Origin: Porticoccaceae bacterium
GTDB lineage: Bacteria > Pseudomonadota > Gammaproteobacteria > Pseudomonadales > Porticoccaceae
Direction of reading: 5' to 3'
Length of the DNA: 32,040 nt
Assembly (NCBI GenBank): GCA_018664075.1
Contig: JABJOY010000057.1
Location: 1 to 32,040, forward strand
Shown: piece after piece, positions 1 through 7,805 of the stretch
How the letters are laid out: each line of letters begins with the position of its first letter
How positions within the stretch are numbered: position 1 is the stretch's first letter
Program-made: the position numbers and the translations under genes
The notes under the pieces: model-generated
Database searches by the model: none
Told to the model about the DNA's origin: nothing
What the model saw: only the letters and a program-made list of their open reading frames with translations

Positions 1-17
1 ACCATTTGTCGGCTTTT

Positions 18-99
<82 letters not shown>

Positions 100-140
100 C
101 TTTATCAAGTCGGTTACGTCAGCGGCAGTCAGGTCTTAAT

Positions 141-217
141 GGTGGACGTAGCTCAGTTGGTAGAGCCCCGGATTGTGATTCCGGTGGTCGCGGGTTCAAT
201 CCCCGTCGTCCACCCCA
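141..217 (+). tRNA. tRNA-His (anticodon GTG)
   Basis: The acceptor stem GTGGACG (142-148) pairs with CGTCCAC (207-213). The extra G at 141 (G-1) faces C214, which is the identity element specific to tRNA-His. An encoded CCA follows at 215-217. The anticodon GTG is at 175-177 in a TTGTGAT loop, and the T-arm is GGGTTCAATCCC. It lies 41 bp after tRNA-Arg with no gene between, so the two are probably co-transcribed. Arg-His tRNA clusters next to cysS are familiar from Pseudomonas. Confidence 0.96.
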
Positions 218-238
218 TTTTCTCTCTGTTTAAACCCC

Positions 239-988
239 TTATTTACCGCTTATCTTGTCGATCATGGCTGCGATTGAATCTCGGGCATAGGGCTGCTTAA
301 TCGACCATATTTGCTCCGCAGTCTCCATATCCAATATCTCTTGATGACTGTTTGTGCCCCCGGCTTGGCGCAAGGTCTGCTTGGTGCGCAGCAACAGCTC
401 TTTCGGCAGATCGCGGATATTCCCGGTAAAGGCAAATGCCTCTTCCAGCAGCTTATCCGCTTCGACACATTTCCAGGCCAAGCCCTTGTCTACAGCTTCC
501 CTGCCGCTTAGGGACTGAGAGAACAGCAGCATGCCAGCCGCTGTATTCCAGTTGACTAACTGCCGTAACATCCAGGTATTGCCACCGCCGGGGTGAAGAC
601 CTAGGCCAAAGAATCTGGGCTCAAAGCGTGCCTGCTCGGTGACAATACGCACATCGCAGCCAACCGCCATATTAAACCCTGCACCCACAGCTGGGCCATT
701 AATGGCAGCAATGGTTGGTACTGAGCAATTGGCGATACTCAGAAATCCACTGTAGATAGTCTCTAATATTTCTTGATTTGGGGTTAGGTCAGTTAGTTGA
801 CCACCGGCGCAAAAGGCGCGACCAGTACCCGTGACGATAAGGGCCTTTACCTCAGGGTGCTGTTCCGCTTGAGCCACATAGTGGACAATCTGCTCGCAGA
901 CCTCAATGGTGAGCATATTGCGTTTATCCGGGTTGTTCAGGGTTATCAGTGCGATATTATCGCGGACTTCAAAGAGCACCAGAGCCAT
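239..988 (-). CDS. Enoyl-CoA hydratase/isomerase family protein lacking both hydratase glutamates
   Basis: This 249-residue protein has the crotonase (ClpP/crotonase superfamily) fold. The N-terminal beta strands (VALITLNNP-like), the oxyanion-hole segment AFCAGG at about 58-63, the GPAVGAGFNMA segment at 99-109 and GLGLHPGGG at 128-136 are all recognisable. Length matches a single-domain crotonase. Aligned by eye to rat mitochondrial hydratase, the positions of catalytic Glu144 and Glu164 are Asn106 and Phe126. Ordinary hydration of enoyl-CoA is therefore unlikely. Isomerase, hydrolase, decarboxylase or other CoA-thioester chemistry using the oxyanion hole is more plausible, but the substrate cannot be read from the sequence. 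An AAAGGAAC Shine-Dalgarno lies just before the ATG. It is monocistronic, divergent from the phosphodiesterase gene and convergent with the tRNAs. Confidence 0.85.
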   Translation of the reverse strand: MALVLFEVRDNIALITLNNPDKRNMLTIEVCEQIVHYVAQAEQHPEVKALIVTGTGRAFCAGGQLTDLTPNQEILETIYSGFLSIANCSVPTIAAINGPAVGAGFNMAVGCDVRIVTEQARFEPRFFGLGLHPGGGNTWMLRQLVNWNTAAGMLLFSQSLSGREAVDKGLAWKCVEADKLLEEAFAFTGNIRDLPKELLLRTKQTLRQAGGTNSHQEILDMETAEQIWSIKQPYARDSIAAMIDKISGK

Positions 989-1012
989 CAGTTGTTCCTT
1001 TAATATTTTCTT

Positions 1013-1040
1013 TTGATATAACAGCAGGCAAGGATACCAT
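1013..1040 (+). promoter_or_regulatory. Putative sigma70 promoter of the glycerophosphodiesterase gene
   Basis: TTGATA (1013-1018) and TACCAT (1035-1040) are separated by 16 bp in the 66-bp divergent gap. Transcription would begin near 1047. That leaves almost no leader before the ATG at 1055 and so favours the ATG at 1073 as start. Seen by eye only. Confidence 0.35.
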
Positions 1041-1072
1041 TAGCCCTGTCAGTAATGAATCAGGTCACAGTA

Positions 1073-1810
1073 ATGATCCATCCCAGCAAACTGGTCGCCC
1101 ACCGCGGTTATCAGGCAAAGTACCCTGAAAATACAGCTCTGTCTCTCACCAGAGCCATCGAGGCTGGTGCGCTATTTATTGAGTTGGATATTCAGTTTAG
1201 CAGGGACCAGCTGCCTGTGATCTACCATGACACCGACTTACAGCGGGTTAGTGGCCGGTCTGGTTCGGTGTTGACTATGTCCAGGGCTGAGTTATTGGAT
1301 TGCTCCGCCTACGAACCACAGCGGCTGAGTGATACCTTTATTGGGGAGAAAATTTCGCCACTGGAAGCCCTGGTGGATATTCTTGTGGCCAACCCCGAGG
1401 TCACCGCCTTTGTTGAGTTAAAAGAGGAATCCATAGAGCATTGTGGTCGGGCTTTAATCATTGCTTCTGTACAGGAGATTTTGCAGCCAGTCGCAGAGCG
1501 GACTGTGCTAATGAGTTTTGACTATCCCCTAGCAATCGCTGCGCGGCAGGCCGGTTGGCCCCAGGTTGGTGTGGTATTGCAGAGCTGGGATGATTTAAGC
1601 AATGCTCAGGTGATTCTGGCGCGGCCAGATTATATCTACACGAACTATACGAATATTCCTGATGATTGTGATTTAACCAGTATCCAGGCTTTGAATGATA
1701 CAGTGCTGGTCACTTATGAAGTAGCAACCCAAGAGCTGGGGCAACAGCTGCTAGCCCGCCATGTAGACATGCTGGAAACCTTTGAAATTGAGTCGATGCA
1801 AAGCCCCTGA
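1073..1810 (+). CDS. Glycerophosphodiester phosphodiesterase family protein
   Basis: This 245-residue protein is of the GDPD/UgpQ TIM-barrel family, which hydrolyses glycerophosphodiesters to glycerol-3-phosphate and an alcohol. Signature residues are the AHRG motif close to the N-terminus, PENT a few residues later, FIELDI, and the VIYHDTDLQR segment. The His, two acidic residues and second His of the general acid/base and metal site are all present. There is no signal peptide, so it is probably cytoplasmic like UgpQ. Two in-frame ATGs exist, 1055 and 1073. I prefer 1073 because it has a weak AGG upstream, fits the putative promoter and places the HRG motif nearer the N-terminus, as in homologues. 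The gene converges on cysS, with only 7 bp between the stop codons. The substrate is unknown. Confidence 0.88.
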   Translation: MIHPSKLVAHRGYQAKYPENTALSLTRAIEAGALFIELDIQFSRDQLPVIYHDTDLQRVSGRSGSVLTMSRAELLDCSAYEPQRLSDTFIGEKISPLEALVDILVANPEVTAFVELKEESIEHCGRALIIASVQEILQPVAERTVLMSFDYPLAIAARQAGWPQVGVVLQSWDDLSNAQVILARPDYIYTNYTNIPDDCDLTSIQALNDTVLVTYEVATQELGQQLLARHVDMLETFEIESMQSP

Positions 1811-1812
1811 CA

Positions 1813-1838
1813 ACCACCTAGCTGCGACGCCAGGTGGT
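1813..1838. repeat. Inverted repeat between converging genes (possible bidirectional terminator)
   Basis: ACCACCT (1813-1819) pairs with AGGTGGT (1832-1838). An inner GC/GC pairing (21-22 with 29-30) past one A-C mismatch extends the stem. It lies exactly at the phosphodiesterase/cysS junction and overlaps the cysS stop codon. There is no T-tract on either side, so intrinsic termination is uncertain. Confidence 0.45.
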
Positions 1839-3194
1839 ACCTTCGCGGCTATCTTCAAGCACTACACCTTTGGCCAGTAAATCCTCGCGAACCTGATCCG
1901 CCCCGGCATAATCCTTGTCTGCCTTGGCCTGCTGTCGCTTGGCAATTGCCGCCTCTATCTCAGCTTCGCTGATAGAGTCTGCATCAGCGCCTCTGGCCTG
2001 CTTGAACCATTGTTCGGGATCCTGTTGTAACAGCCCCATCAGATTAGCCAATCCCATTAGCTGGCTATGCAACTGGGTTTTGGTCTCTCCATTAGTCCCA
2101 TGCATTTCTTTGGCCAGTCGATAGAGCTCACTGATTGCCATAGGTGTATTGAGGTCATCCAGCAATGCAGCATAGCCCGCAGAGTCTTCATCCAGTATCG
2201 CCACGGCATCATCCTGCCCGCGCAGATAACCATAGAGACTGTCCAGGGAGCGCCAGGCGCTATCTAGAAGATCCTTACCAAAGTTTTGCTCGGAGCGATA
2301 ATGGGCTGACAAAATTACATAGCGCAGTACTTCCCCGGGATACTGATCCAGCAGATCATTGACCATACGGAAGTTGCCCAGAGATTTGGACATCTTTTCC
2401 CCTTCGATATTGATAAAGCCATTGTGCAGCCAGTATTTGGCAAAGGGCTGGCCATCATGGGCGCAGCAGCTCTGGGCTATTTCATTTTCATGATGGGGGA
2501 AGACTAAATCCTGGCCTCCACCATGGATATCAATGGTGTCACCCAGATGCTTTTCTATCATGGCCGAGCATTCCAGATGCCAGCCAGGGCGGCCTCGGCC
2601 CCAGGGGCTATCCCAACCTGGCTCATTATCGCCAGAGGGTTTCCAGAGTACAAAGTCACCGGCATATTTTTTGTAGCTGGCAACTTCTACCCGCGCACCA
2701 GCCAGCATATCGTCCAGAGATCGACCGGATAGCTCACCGTAATTGGCCATAGACTGCACAGCAAACAGGACATTGCCCTGAGAAGCATAGGCATGGTCCT
2801 TGGCGATAAGCCGCTCGATCATGTTGATCATCTCGGGAATATGCTGGGTGGCATAGGGGATAATATTGGGATCGAGACAGTTAAGTGCCTCCATATCTTC
2901 AAAATAAGCCTGGGCATAGCGCTGGGACAGTTCAGTGATATCTTCCCCCAGCTCTGCCGCGGTATTCATAATCTTGTCATCAATATCAGTAATATTGCGC
3001 GCATAGACAACATTGGGATACTGGCTTTGCAGTACTCTAAACAGAGTATCAAATACCACCGCTGGCCGGGCGTTTCCTATATGTACGCGGTTATAAACCG
3101 TAGGTCCACAGACATACATAGTCACCCGCTCTGCATCCAGAGGGGTGAAGGGCTCTTTGCTTCTGGATAAGGTGTTATATAAAGCTAGACTCAT
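1818..3194 (-). CDS. cysS: Cysteinyl-tRNA synthetase
   Basis: This 458-residue class I aminoacyl-tRNA synthetase charges tRNA-Cys. The HIGH-type signature is HIGN at 38-41 and the KMSKS loop is at 267-271. The zinc ligands that select cysteine are visible as Cys29, Cys209, His234 and Glu238, matching the E. coli arrangement. Length is within a few residues of E. coli CysS (461), so the gene is intact. Its ATG directly follows the TAA of glnS, with GGAAGG inside the end of glnS as ribosome-binding site. The two are therefore one translationally coupled operon. A glnS-cysS pair diverging from ppiB is familiar from Pseudomonas. Confidence 0.98.
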   Translation of the reverse strand: MSLALYNTLSRSKEPFTPLDAERVTMYVCGPTVYNRVHIGNARPAVVFDTLFRVLQSQYPNVVYARNITDIDDKIMNTAAELGEDITELSQRYAQAYFEDMEALNCLDPNIIPYATQHIPEMINMIERLIAKDHAYASQGNVLFAVQSMANYGELSGRSLDDMLAGARVEVASYKKYAGDFVLWKPSGDNEPGWDSPWGRGRPGWHLECSAMIEKHLGDTIDIHGGGQDLVFPHHENEIAQSCCAHDGQPFAKYWLHNGFINIEGEKMSKSLGNFRMVNDLLDQYPGEVLRYVILSAHYRSEQNFGKDLLDSAWRSLDSLYGYLRGQDDAVAILDEDSAGYAALLDDLNTPMAISELYRLAKEMHGTNGETKTQLHSQLMGLANLMGLLQQDPEQWFKQARGADADSISEAEIEAAIAKRQQAKADKDYAGADQVREDLLAKGVVLEDSREGTTWRRS

Positions 3195-4856
3195 TTAGGC
3201 CTTCCAGTTATCCCGTAATCCAATCGTGCAATTAAAAACCAGATCGCTACTTTTACTGTCGCGGGTGAAATACCCCTCGCGCTCAAATTGATAATGGTCA
3301 CCTGCTACCGCTGCTGCCAAGCCTCGCTCAGCCTTACAGCCGGTAATGACCTGTAGTGACTGTGGATTGATATGCTCCAGAAAGCTCTCTTCACCAGCAT
3401 CAGGCGCTGCCTTAATAAATAGCCGACCATAAATCTTTACTGTGCAGTCTGCGCTATCAGCAGCAGATACCCAGTGGATCACACCACGGGCCTTAATGCC
3501 CTCCGGCGCATCAGCACCCACAGTATCGGGGACGATAGAGCCAATAATCTCGGTAATATTGCCGCTGGCATCTGTAATCACCTCGTCGGCGCGAATAATA
3601 TAGGCACTGCGCAGTCGTACATAGTCGCCTATCACCAGGCGTTTAAACTTCTTCCGCGACAATGTTGTGTCTTCGCTAAAGTCATTGCGATCAATATAGA
3701 TCTGGTGGGCAAATGACAGGCTGCGCTCACCTAAATCATCGCGATTGGGGTGGCCTGGAACAACAAACTCTTCACCTGTACCTGCTGGATAATTGGATAG
3801 GGTCACCAGCAGCGGGTTAATCACGCACATAGCGCGACGGGCATTGCTGTTGAGGTCATCGCGGATAAAGTGCTCAAACTGAGCCATATCAACCACACCA
3901 TCGGTTTTGGCGACAGCCAGGCTATCACAGAATTCGCGAATGGCAGCCGCACTGACACCGCGGCGTCGCAGGCCGCTGATGGTGGGCATGCGGGGATCAT
4001 CCCAGCCCTCCACATGCTGTTCATCCACAAGCTGTTTAAGCTTGCGCTTGCTGGTCACAGTGTAATTGAGATTGAGCCGGCCAAACTCATACTGACGAGG
4101 CTGGGATGGCAGGGGCAGATTGCCCACAAACCATTCGTACAGTGGCCGGTTAGCAGCAAACTCCAATGTGCAGATGCTGTGACTCACGCCTTCAATGGAA
4201 TCTTCTTGGCCGTGGGCGAAGTCGTAGGAAGGGTAGATATTCCATGTATCACCGGTGCGCTGGTGGGGCATTTTCTTAATCCGGTACATCACTGGGTCGC
4301 GCATATTAATATTGGCCGATGCCATATCAATTTTGGCGCGCAAGGTCATGCGGCCCTCGTCAATTTCACCGGTTTTCATTTGTTCAAGCAATGCCAGGCT
4401 CTCGGCTGCCGGACGCTCTCTGAAGGGGCTATTTTTGCCCGCTTCTGTCAAGGTGCCGCGATACGCGCGCATATCCTCAGCATTAAGTTCACAGACGTAG
4501 GCGAGGTTTTTGTTAATCAGGTACTGAGCCCAGCTGTATAGCTGGTCAAAGTAATTGGAGGCATAGCAGATATCACCCTGCCACTTAAAGCCCAGCCAGC
4601 GCACATCTTCAATAATCGCATTGACGTACTCTTCATCCTCTTTCTCGGGATTGGTATCGTCAAAACGCAGGTTGCAGCCACCGCCATATTGCTCTGCAAG
4701 ACCAAAATTGACGCAGATTGATTTGGCATGGCCAATATGCAGATAGCCGTTGGGTTCAGGCGGAAAACGGGTAATAACCCTGTCTACAGCTCCAGCCTCC
4801 AGGTCGGCATTAATCACTTGCTGGATGAAATTAATCGGTTTTTCAGTATCGGTCAT
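3195..4856 (-). CDS. glnS: Glutaminyl-tRNA synthetase
   Basis: This 553-residue class I synthetase charges tRNA-Gln (E. coli GlnRS has 554 residues). The class I signature is PPEPNGYLHIGHAK with HIGH at 40-43. The second signature is VTSKR at 267-271 in place of KMSKS, as is usual in GlnRS. The C-terminal beta-barrel anticodon-binding domain follows from roughly residue 340. Having GlnRS implies direct charging of tRNA-Gln rather than the transamidation route. It is the first gene of the operon with cysS and is transcribed from a TATAAT-containing promoter just upstream. Confidence 0.98.
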   Translation of the reverse strand: MTDTEKPINFIQQVINADLEAGAVDRVITRFPPEPNGYLHIGHAKSICVNFGLAEQYGGGCNLRFDDTNPEKEDEEYVNAIIEDVRWLGFKWQGDICYASNYFDQLYSWAQYLINKNLAYVCELNAEDMRAYRGTLTEAGKNSPFRERPAAESLALLEQMKTGEIDEGRMTLRAKIDMASANINMRDPVMYRIKKMPHQRTGDTWNIYPSYDFAHGQEDSIEGVSHSICTLEFAANRPLYEWFVGNLPLPSQPRQYEFGRLNLNYTVTSKRKLKQLVDEQHVEGWDDPRMPTISGLRRRGVSAAAIREFCDSLAVAKTDGVVDMAQFEHFIRDDLNSNARRAMCVINPLLVTLSNYPAGTGEEFVVPGHPNRDDLGERSLSFAHQIYIDRNDFSEDTTLSRKKFKRLVIGDYVRLRSAYIIRADEVITDASGNITEIIGSIVPDTVGADAPEGIKARGVIHWVSAADSADCTVKIYGRLFIKAAPDAGEESFLEHINPQSLQVITGCKAERGLAAAVAGDHYQFEREGYFTRDSKSSDLVFNCTIGLRDNWKA

Positions 4857-4889
4857 GGCATTAAAAACGGCTGGGAGAATAAGCGGGCG

Positions 4890-4918
4890 ATTATAGCCTC
4901 CAGCCGCAATGCAATAAA
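4890..4918 (-). promoter_or_regulatory. Putative sigma70 promoter of glnS-cysS
   Basis: On the minus strand, a perfect TATAAT -10 (4890-4895) is preceded by TTTATT (4913-4918) at 17-bp spacing, 33 bp upstream of the glnS ATG. Position and -10 quality are good, while the -35 is weak. Confidence 0.5.
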
Positions 4919-4958
4919 CAAAAAGCCCCCATAAACAGTGAAAATTGCAAACATTGGT

Positions 4959-4987
4959 TTAAATTGCATTGGTTACAAACTAAAATG
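4959..4987 (+). promoter_or_regulatory. Putative promoter of ppiB-lpxH
   Basis: TTTAAA (4959-4964), a 17-bp spacer and TAAAAT (4982-4987) lie 52 bp before the ppiB ATG, in the gap shared with the divergent glnS promoter. The -35 matches the consensus only partly. Confidence 0.35.
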
Positions 4988-5039
4988 CAACCCTACATCA
5001 ACAGCAAGCACGAACACTCACCTCAAATTTGGATTTCTT

Positions 5040-5549
5040 ATGATTACCTTGACCACCAATATGGGCGATATTTCCATTGAACTGGATTTTGACAAAGCGC
5101 CAATTACTGCCGCTAACTTTCTGCAATATGCCCGCGACGATTTTTATACAGGTACCATTTTCCACCGTGTGATTAATGGCTTTATGGTTCAGGGAGGTGG
5201 CATGGACGCAGATATGCGCGAGAAAGCCAGCCGAGAGCCGATTGAAAATGAAGCGGACAATGGTCTGAAAAATGAAATCGGCAGCCTGGCTATGGCCCGC
5301 ACCGGCGAGCCCCATTCTGCTTCATCACAGTTCTTTATCAATGTCGCCGACAATGGCTTTCTCAACCACAGTGGCAAAAATATGCAGGGCTGGGGCTATG
5401 CGGTATTTGGCAGAGTGGTTGATGGCATGGACGTTGTTGAAGCCATTAAAGGGGTTAAAACAGGTAGCGCAGGACATCATCAGGATGTTCCAGAGGAAGC
5501 TATTGAAATCACTGCAACAGTCGTCAGCGACGCCTATGCGGATAAATAG
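5040..5549 (+). CDS. ppiB: Peptidyl-prolyl cis-trans isomerase B (cyclophilin)
   Basis: This 169-residue cytoplasmic cyclophilin speeds isomerisation of Xaa-Pro bonds. It aligns along its whole length with E. coli PpiB (164 residues). The active-site motif [15 protein letters not shown], the segment SQFFIN and the [17 protein letters not shown] block are all present. An in-frame ATG at 4938 would add 34 residues unrelated to any cyclophilin N-terminus and would overlap the putative promoter. The start at 5040 gives the standard [11 protein letters not shown] opening. No signal peptide is present at this start. It is followed after 14 bp by lpxH, the same pairing as in E. coli. Confidence 0.96.
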   Translation: MITLTTNMGDISIELDFDKAPITAANFLQYARDDFYTGTIFHRVINGFMVQGGGMDADMREKASREPIENEADNGLKNEIGSLAMARTGEPHSASSQFFINVADNGFLNHSGKNMQGWGYAVFGRVVDGMDVVEAIKGVKTGSAGHHQDVPEEAIEITATVVSDAYADK

Positions 5550-5563
5550 AGACTAAACGCGCT

Positions 5564-6289
5564 ATGCCCGCACTCTTTATTTCAGATTTGCACCTGTCAC
5601 CCGAACGCCCGGATATTACCCGGGCGTTTTTGGTTTTTCTGCAACACAGAGCAGCCCAGGCATCGGCGCTTTATATTCTCGGTGATCTATTTGAAACCTG
5701 GATTGGCGATGATGATCCCGCTGAGTTAAGTGTTGAAATCCAGGGGGCCCTGCGCAATCTGACAGATGCTGGTGTGCCTCTGTTTGTGCAGGCCGGTAAT
5801 CGAGATTTCCTGCTGGGCCCTGGTTTTGCTAGGGCTACAGGGGCGACAATATTGGCTGACCAGCATATTATCACCCATTATGGTCACCGGGCTCTGATTA
5901 TGCATGGGGATTCACTGTGCACTGATGATTTGGCCTACCAGCGATTTCGGCGCTATGCGCGCAACCCTTTGCTACAGTTTTGTTTTAAGCGTCTGTCTCT
6001 AGTACGCCGACAGAAACTGGCGGCCGATATGCGCAGAAAAAGCGCTGCTGCCAATAGCAATAAAGCTAGTGAGATTATGGATGTCAACGGTGAGGCGGTT
6101 GCTGGTATTATGGAAAAGCATAGGGTAATAACATTGATTCACGGCCATACCCATCGTCCGAACCGACACCAGGTCGCCAGTGGCGAGCGCATTGTACTGG
6201 GTGACTGGCACAGTTTAGGCTGGGTGTTGAGCCTTGATGATGCTGGTTATGATCTGCAGAGTTTTAGCATTGCGACGGCGGAACAATAA
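5564..6289 (+). CDS. lpxH: UDP-2,3-diacylglucosamine diphosphatase
   Basis: This 241-residue calcineurin-like metallophosphoesterase cleaves UDP-2,3-diacylglucosamine to lipid X in lipid A synthesis at the inner face of the inner membrane (E. coli LpxH has 240 residues). Metal ligands and active-site residues are Asp8 and His10 in DLH, Asp41 in GDLFE, Asn79-Arg80 in GNRD, His114 in MHGD, and His195/His197 in HGHTH. The phosphate-handling block SNKASEIMDVN is also present. It is probably co-transcribed with ppiB. With lpxL later in the window, this indicates a lipid A-bearing Gram-negative envelope. Confidence 0.97.
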   Translation: MPALFISDLHLSPERPDITRAFLVFLQHRAAQASALYILGDLFETWIGDDDPAELSVEIQGALRNLTDAGVPLFVQAGNRDFLLGPGFARATGATILADQHIITHYGHRALIMHGDSLCTDDLAYQRFRRYARNPLLQFCFKRLSLVRRQKLAADMRRKSAAANSNKASEIMDVNGEAVAGIMEKHRVITLIHGHTHRPNRHQVASGERIVLGDWHSLGWVLSLDDAGYDLQSFSIATAEQ

Positions 6290-6394
6290 ACTGCCCCGCG
6301 AGTCGAAATGCTGACTGGAAATTTCCCAGATAACAGGTATTATTAAACCATTAATTACTACCCCATTAATGACTCAACGATTTAGGATTTACAT

Positions 6395-7072
6395 ATGGAA
6401 ACTGATAAGTACCGTAGCAAGGCAATGCCCCACGGAATTGAAAGCACTGCCCTCGATGCAAATGTAGCCAAGGTACTGCGTAATACCTACCTGCTACTGA
6501 GTGTGACTCTGGCATTTAGTGCTGTAATGGCCGGTGTTGCGATGGCTATCAATGCCCCCTACTTTGGACTCTGGACCCTGCTGCCCTATGTGATTTGCCT
6601 GTGGATGGTCGAGAAAAACAAAAATAGTGCCAGTGGCATTATCTGGGTTTTCGCCCTCACCGGTTGGATGGGCTTCACTCTTGGCCCTATTCTAAGTATG
6701 TTTCTCGCTACCCGCGGTGCCGAGCCTATTATTATGGCTCTGGGTACTACTGCGCTGATTTTCTTTGCTGCCTCAGCCTATGTGTTGACGACCAAAAAGA
6801 ATTTGAGCTTTATGACCGGCTTTTTAATGACCGGCTTGCTGGTTGCCTTTGTCGCCGCTATTGCCAATTTCTTTTTGCAGATACCGGCGCTGTCACTAAC
6901 CGTCAGTGCTGTGTTTGCCCTGCTGTCTTCAGCCATGATTATGTGGCAGACCAGTGCCATTATTCACGGTGGTGAGCGCAATTATATCTCTGCCACAGTC
7001 ACCTTGTTTGTGATGATCTACAATCTGTTTGTCAGCCTTCTGCAGATCTTTGGCATTATGGGCGACGACTAA
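6395..7072 (+). CDS. yccA: Bax inhibitor-1/YccA family membrane protein
   Basis: This 225-residue protein has a polar N-terminus of about 30 residues followed by seven hydrophobic segments, the layout of the YccA/BI-1 (UPF0005) family of inner-membrane proteins. In E. coli YccA binds and modulates the FtsH protease; a comparable role here is inferred by family only. Recognisable segments include NTYLLLSVTLAFSA, GWMGFTLGPILSM and the C-terminal MIYNLFVSLLQIFGI. An AGGA motif lies about 8 bp before the ATG. The gene is monocistronic, with a strong terminator after it. In Pseudomonas and E. coli yccA is also next to tusE, with tusDCB between them in Pseudomonas. Confidence 0.93.
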   Translation: METDKYRSKAMPHGIESTALDANVAKVLRNTYLLLSVTLAFSAVMAGVAMAINAPYFGLWTLLPYVICLWMVEKNKNSASGIIWVFALTGWMGFTLGPILSMFLATRGAEPIIMALGTTALIFFAASAYVLTTKKNLSFMTGFLMTGLLVAFVAAIANFFLQIPALSLTVSAVFALLSSAMIMWQTSAIIHGGERNYISATVTLFVMIYNLFVSLLQIFGIMGDD

Positions 7073-7096
7073 ACATTAGCCACAATGTATAATCTC

Positions 7097-7126
7097 AAGC
7101 CCTGCTATTTTTAGCAGGGCTTTTTT
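7097..7126 (+). terminator. Rho-independent terminator after yccA
   Basis: AAGCCCTGCT (7097-7106) pairs perfectly with AGCAGGGCTT (7113-7122) around a 6-nt ATTTTT loop, ending in a T run to 7126. It ends 17 bp before the tusE ATG, so tusE must rely on readthrough or on a promoter within or just after the hairpin. Confidence 0.92.
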
Positions 7127-7143
7127 AATCTCAGAGCTTTTTA

Positions 7144-7446
7144 ATGGGCGACAGTGAAAACTATCTCAGCAAGCTGCCAGACTGGACTCCAGAGAGTGCA
7201 GAGCAGCAGGCTGCGCGACATGACATTGTTCTCACCCCTGCCCACATAGATATCCTGATGGTGGCCAGAGCCTTTTATAGGGAGTTTGGGTTTTCGCCGT
7301 CGATGCGGCCCCTGTGCAAATCCGTTGCCGATTGTTTAGGCGTGGAGATGGGCCGTAGCATCTATCTCAATCAGCAGTTCCCCGGCAGCCCAGCCAAACT
7401 GGTGGCGCTGCTTGCCGGTCTGCCCAAGCCTAAAAACTGCCTATGA
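7144..7446 (+). CDS. tusE: TusE/DsrC family sulfur-carrier protein, N-terminally short
   Basis: This 100-residue protein aligns with E. coli TusE (109 residues), the sulfur relay subunit that takes persulfide sulfur from TusBCD and passes it to MnmA for 2-thiolation of tRNA wobble uridine. The C-terminal signature AGLPKPKNC with penultimate Cys99 is intact. The second cysteine of sulfur-oxidising DsrC proteins, ten residues earlier, is absent, so it is TusE type rather than dissimilatory DsrC. The first 11 or so residues of typical TusE (the FEGKEIET region) are missing. An in-frame TAA at 7126-7128 rules out a longer start. tusDCB are not adjacent. The stop overlaps the phhB start (ATGA). 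Confidence 0.9.
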   Translation: MGDSENYLSKLPDWTPESAEQQAARHDIVLTPAHIDILMVARAFYREFGFSPSMRPLCKSVADCLGVEMGRSIYLNQQFPGSPAKLVALLAGLPKPKNCL

Positions 7447-7805
7447 ATCTGCCATTATCCAGCACTGAACTCTGCGCCATTAAAGGCACAGCGACACCCA
7501 AAAATGCTGCCAGGCTAACGCCAGAGCAAATTACCGAGCTACATCAACATGTGGCCAGCTGGGCTGTTAATGAGGTCAATGGCACATTGCAGTTGCAGCG
7601 AGAATTTGCCAGCGATAATTTTGTCGTAGCTATGGCCTTTGCCGGCAAGATTACCGATATTGCCGAAGCCAGTGACCATCACCCTGCTCTATTAGTGCAA
7701 TATGGTTCGGTGCTGGTTAGCTGGTGGTCACACAGCATCAATGGGTTACATCTCAATGATTTTGTTGCCGCTGCTAAAACCGACAGAGCTTTTGTTAGTT
7801 TATGA
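7443..7805 (+). CDS. phhB: 4a-hydroxytetrahydrobiopterin dehydratase (pterin-4a-carbinolamine dehydratase)
   Basis: This 120-residue protein is of the PCD/DCoH family, which dehydrates 4a-hydroxytetrahydropterin to recycle the cofactor of aromatic amino acid hydroxylases. The hallmark active-site block is near residues 75-95 (EASDHHPALLVQYG), followed by VSWWSH and DFVAAAKTD. It overlaps tusE by 4 bp (ATGA) and trmA by 4 bp (ATGA), so it is translated as the middle gene of a three-gene operon. No phenylalanine hydroxylase gene is in view, so the physiological pterin substrate here is not evident. In other bacteria PCD homologues have been linked to molybdopterin or other pterin metabolism. 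Confidence 0.92.
   Translation: MNLPLSSTELCAIKGTATPKNAARLTPEQITELHQHVASWAVNEVNGTLQLQREFASDNFVVAMAFAGKITDIAEASDHHPALLVQYGSVLVSWWSHSINGLHLNDFVAAAKTDRAFVSL

Noticed and set aside
3870-4541. 223-codon open reading frame opposite glnS
   Set aside because: It is antisense to the highly conserved glnS catalytic and anticodon regions and looks like no known protein.
4938-5039. Extended N-terminus of PpiB
   Set aside because: Thirty-four residues with no cyclophilin or signal-peptide character, overlapping the probable promoter. The family start is at 5040.
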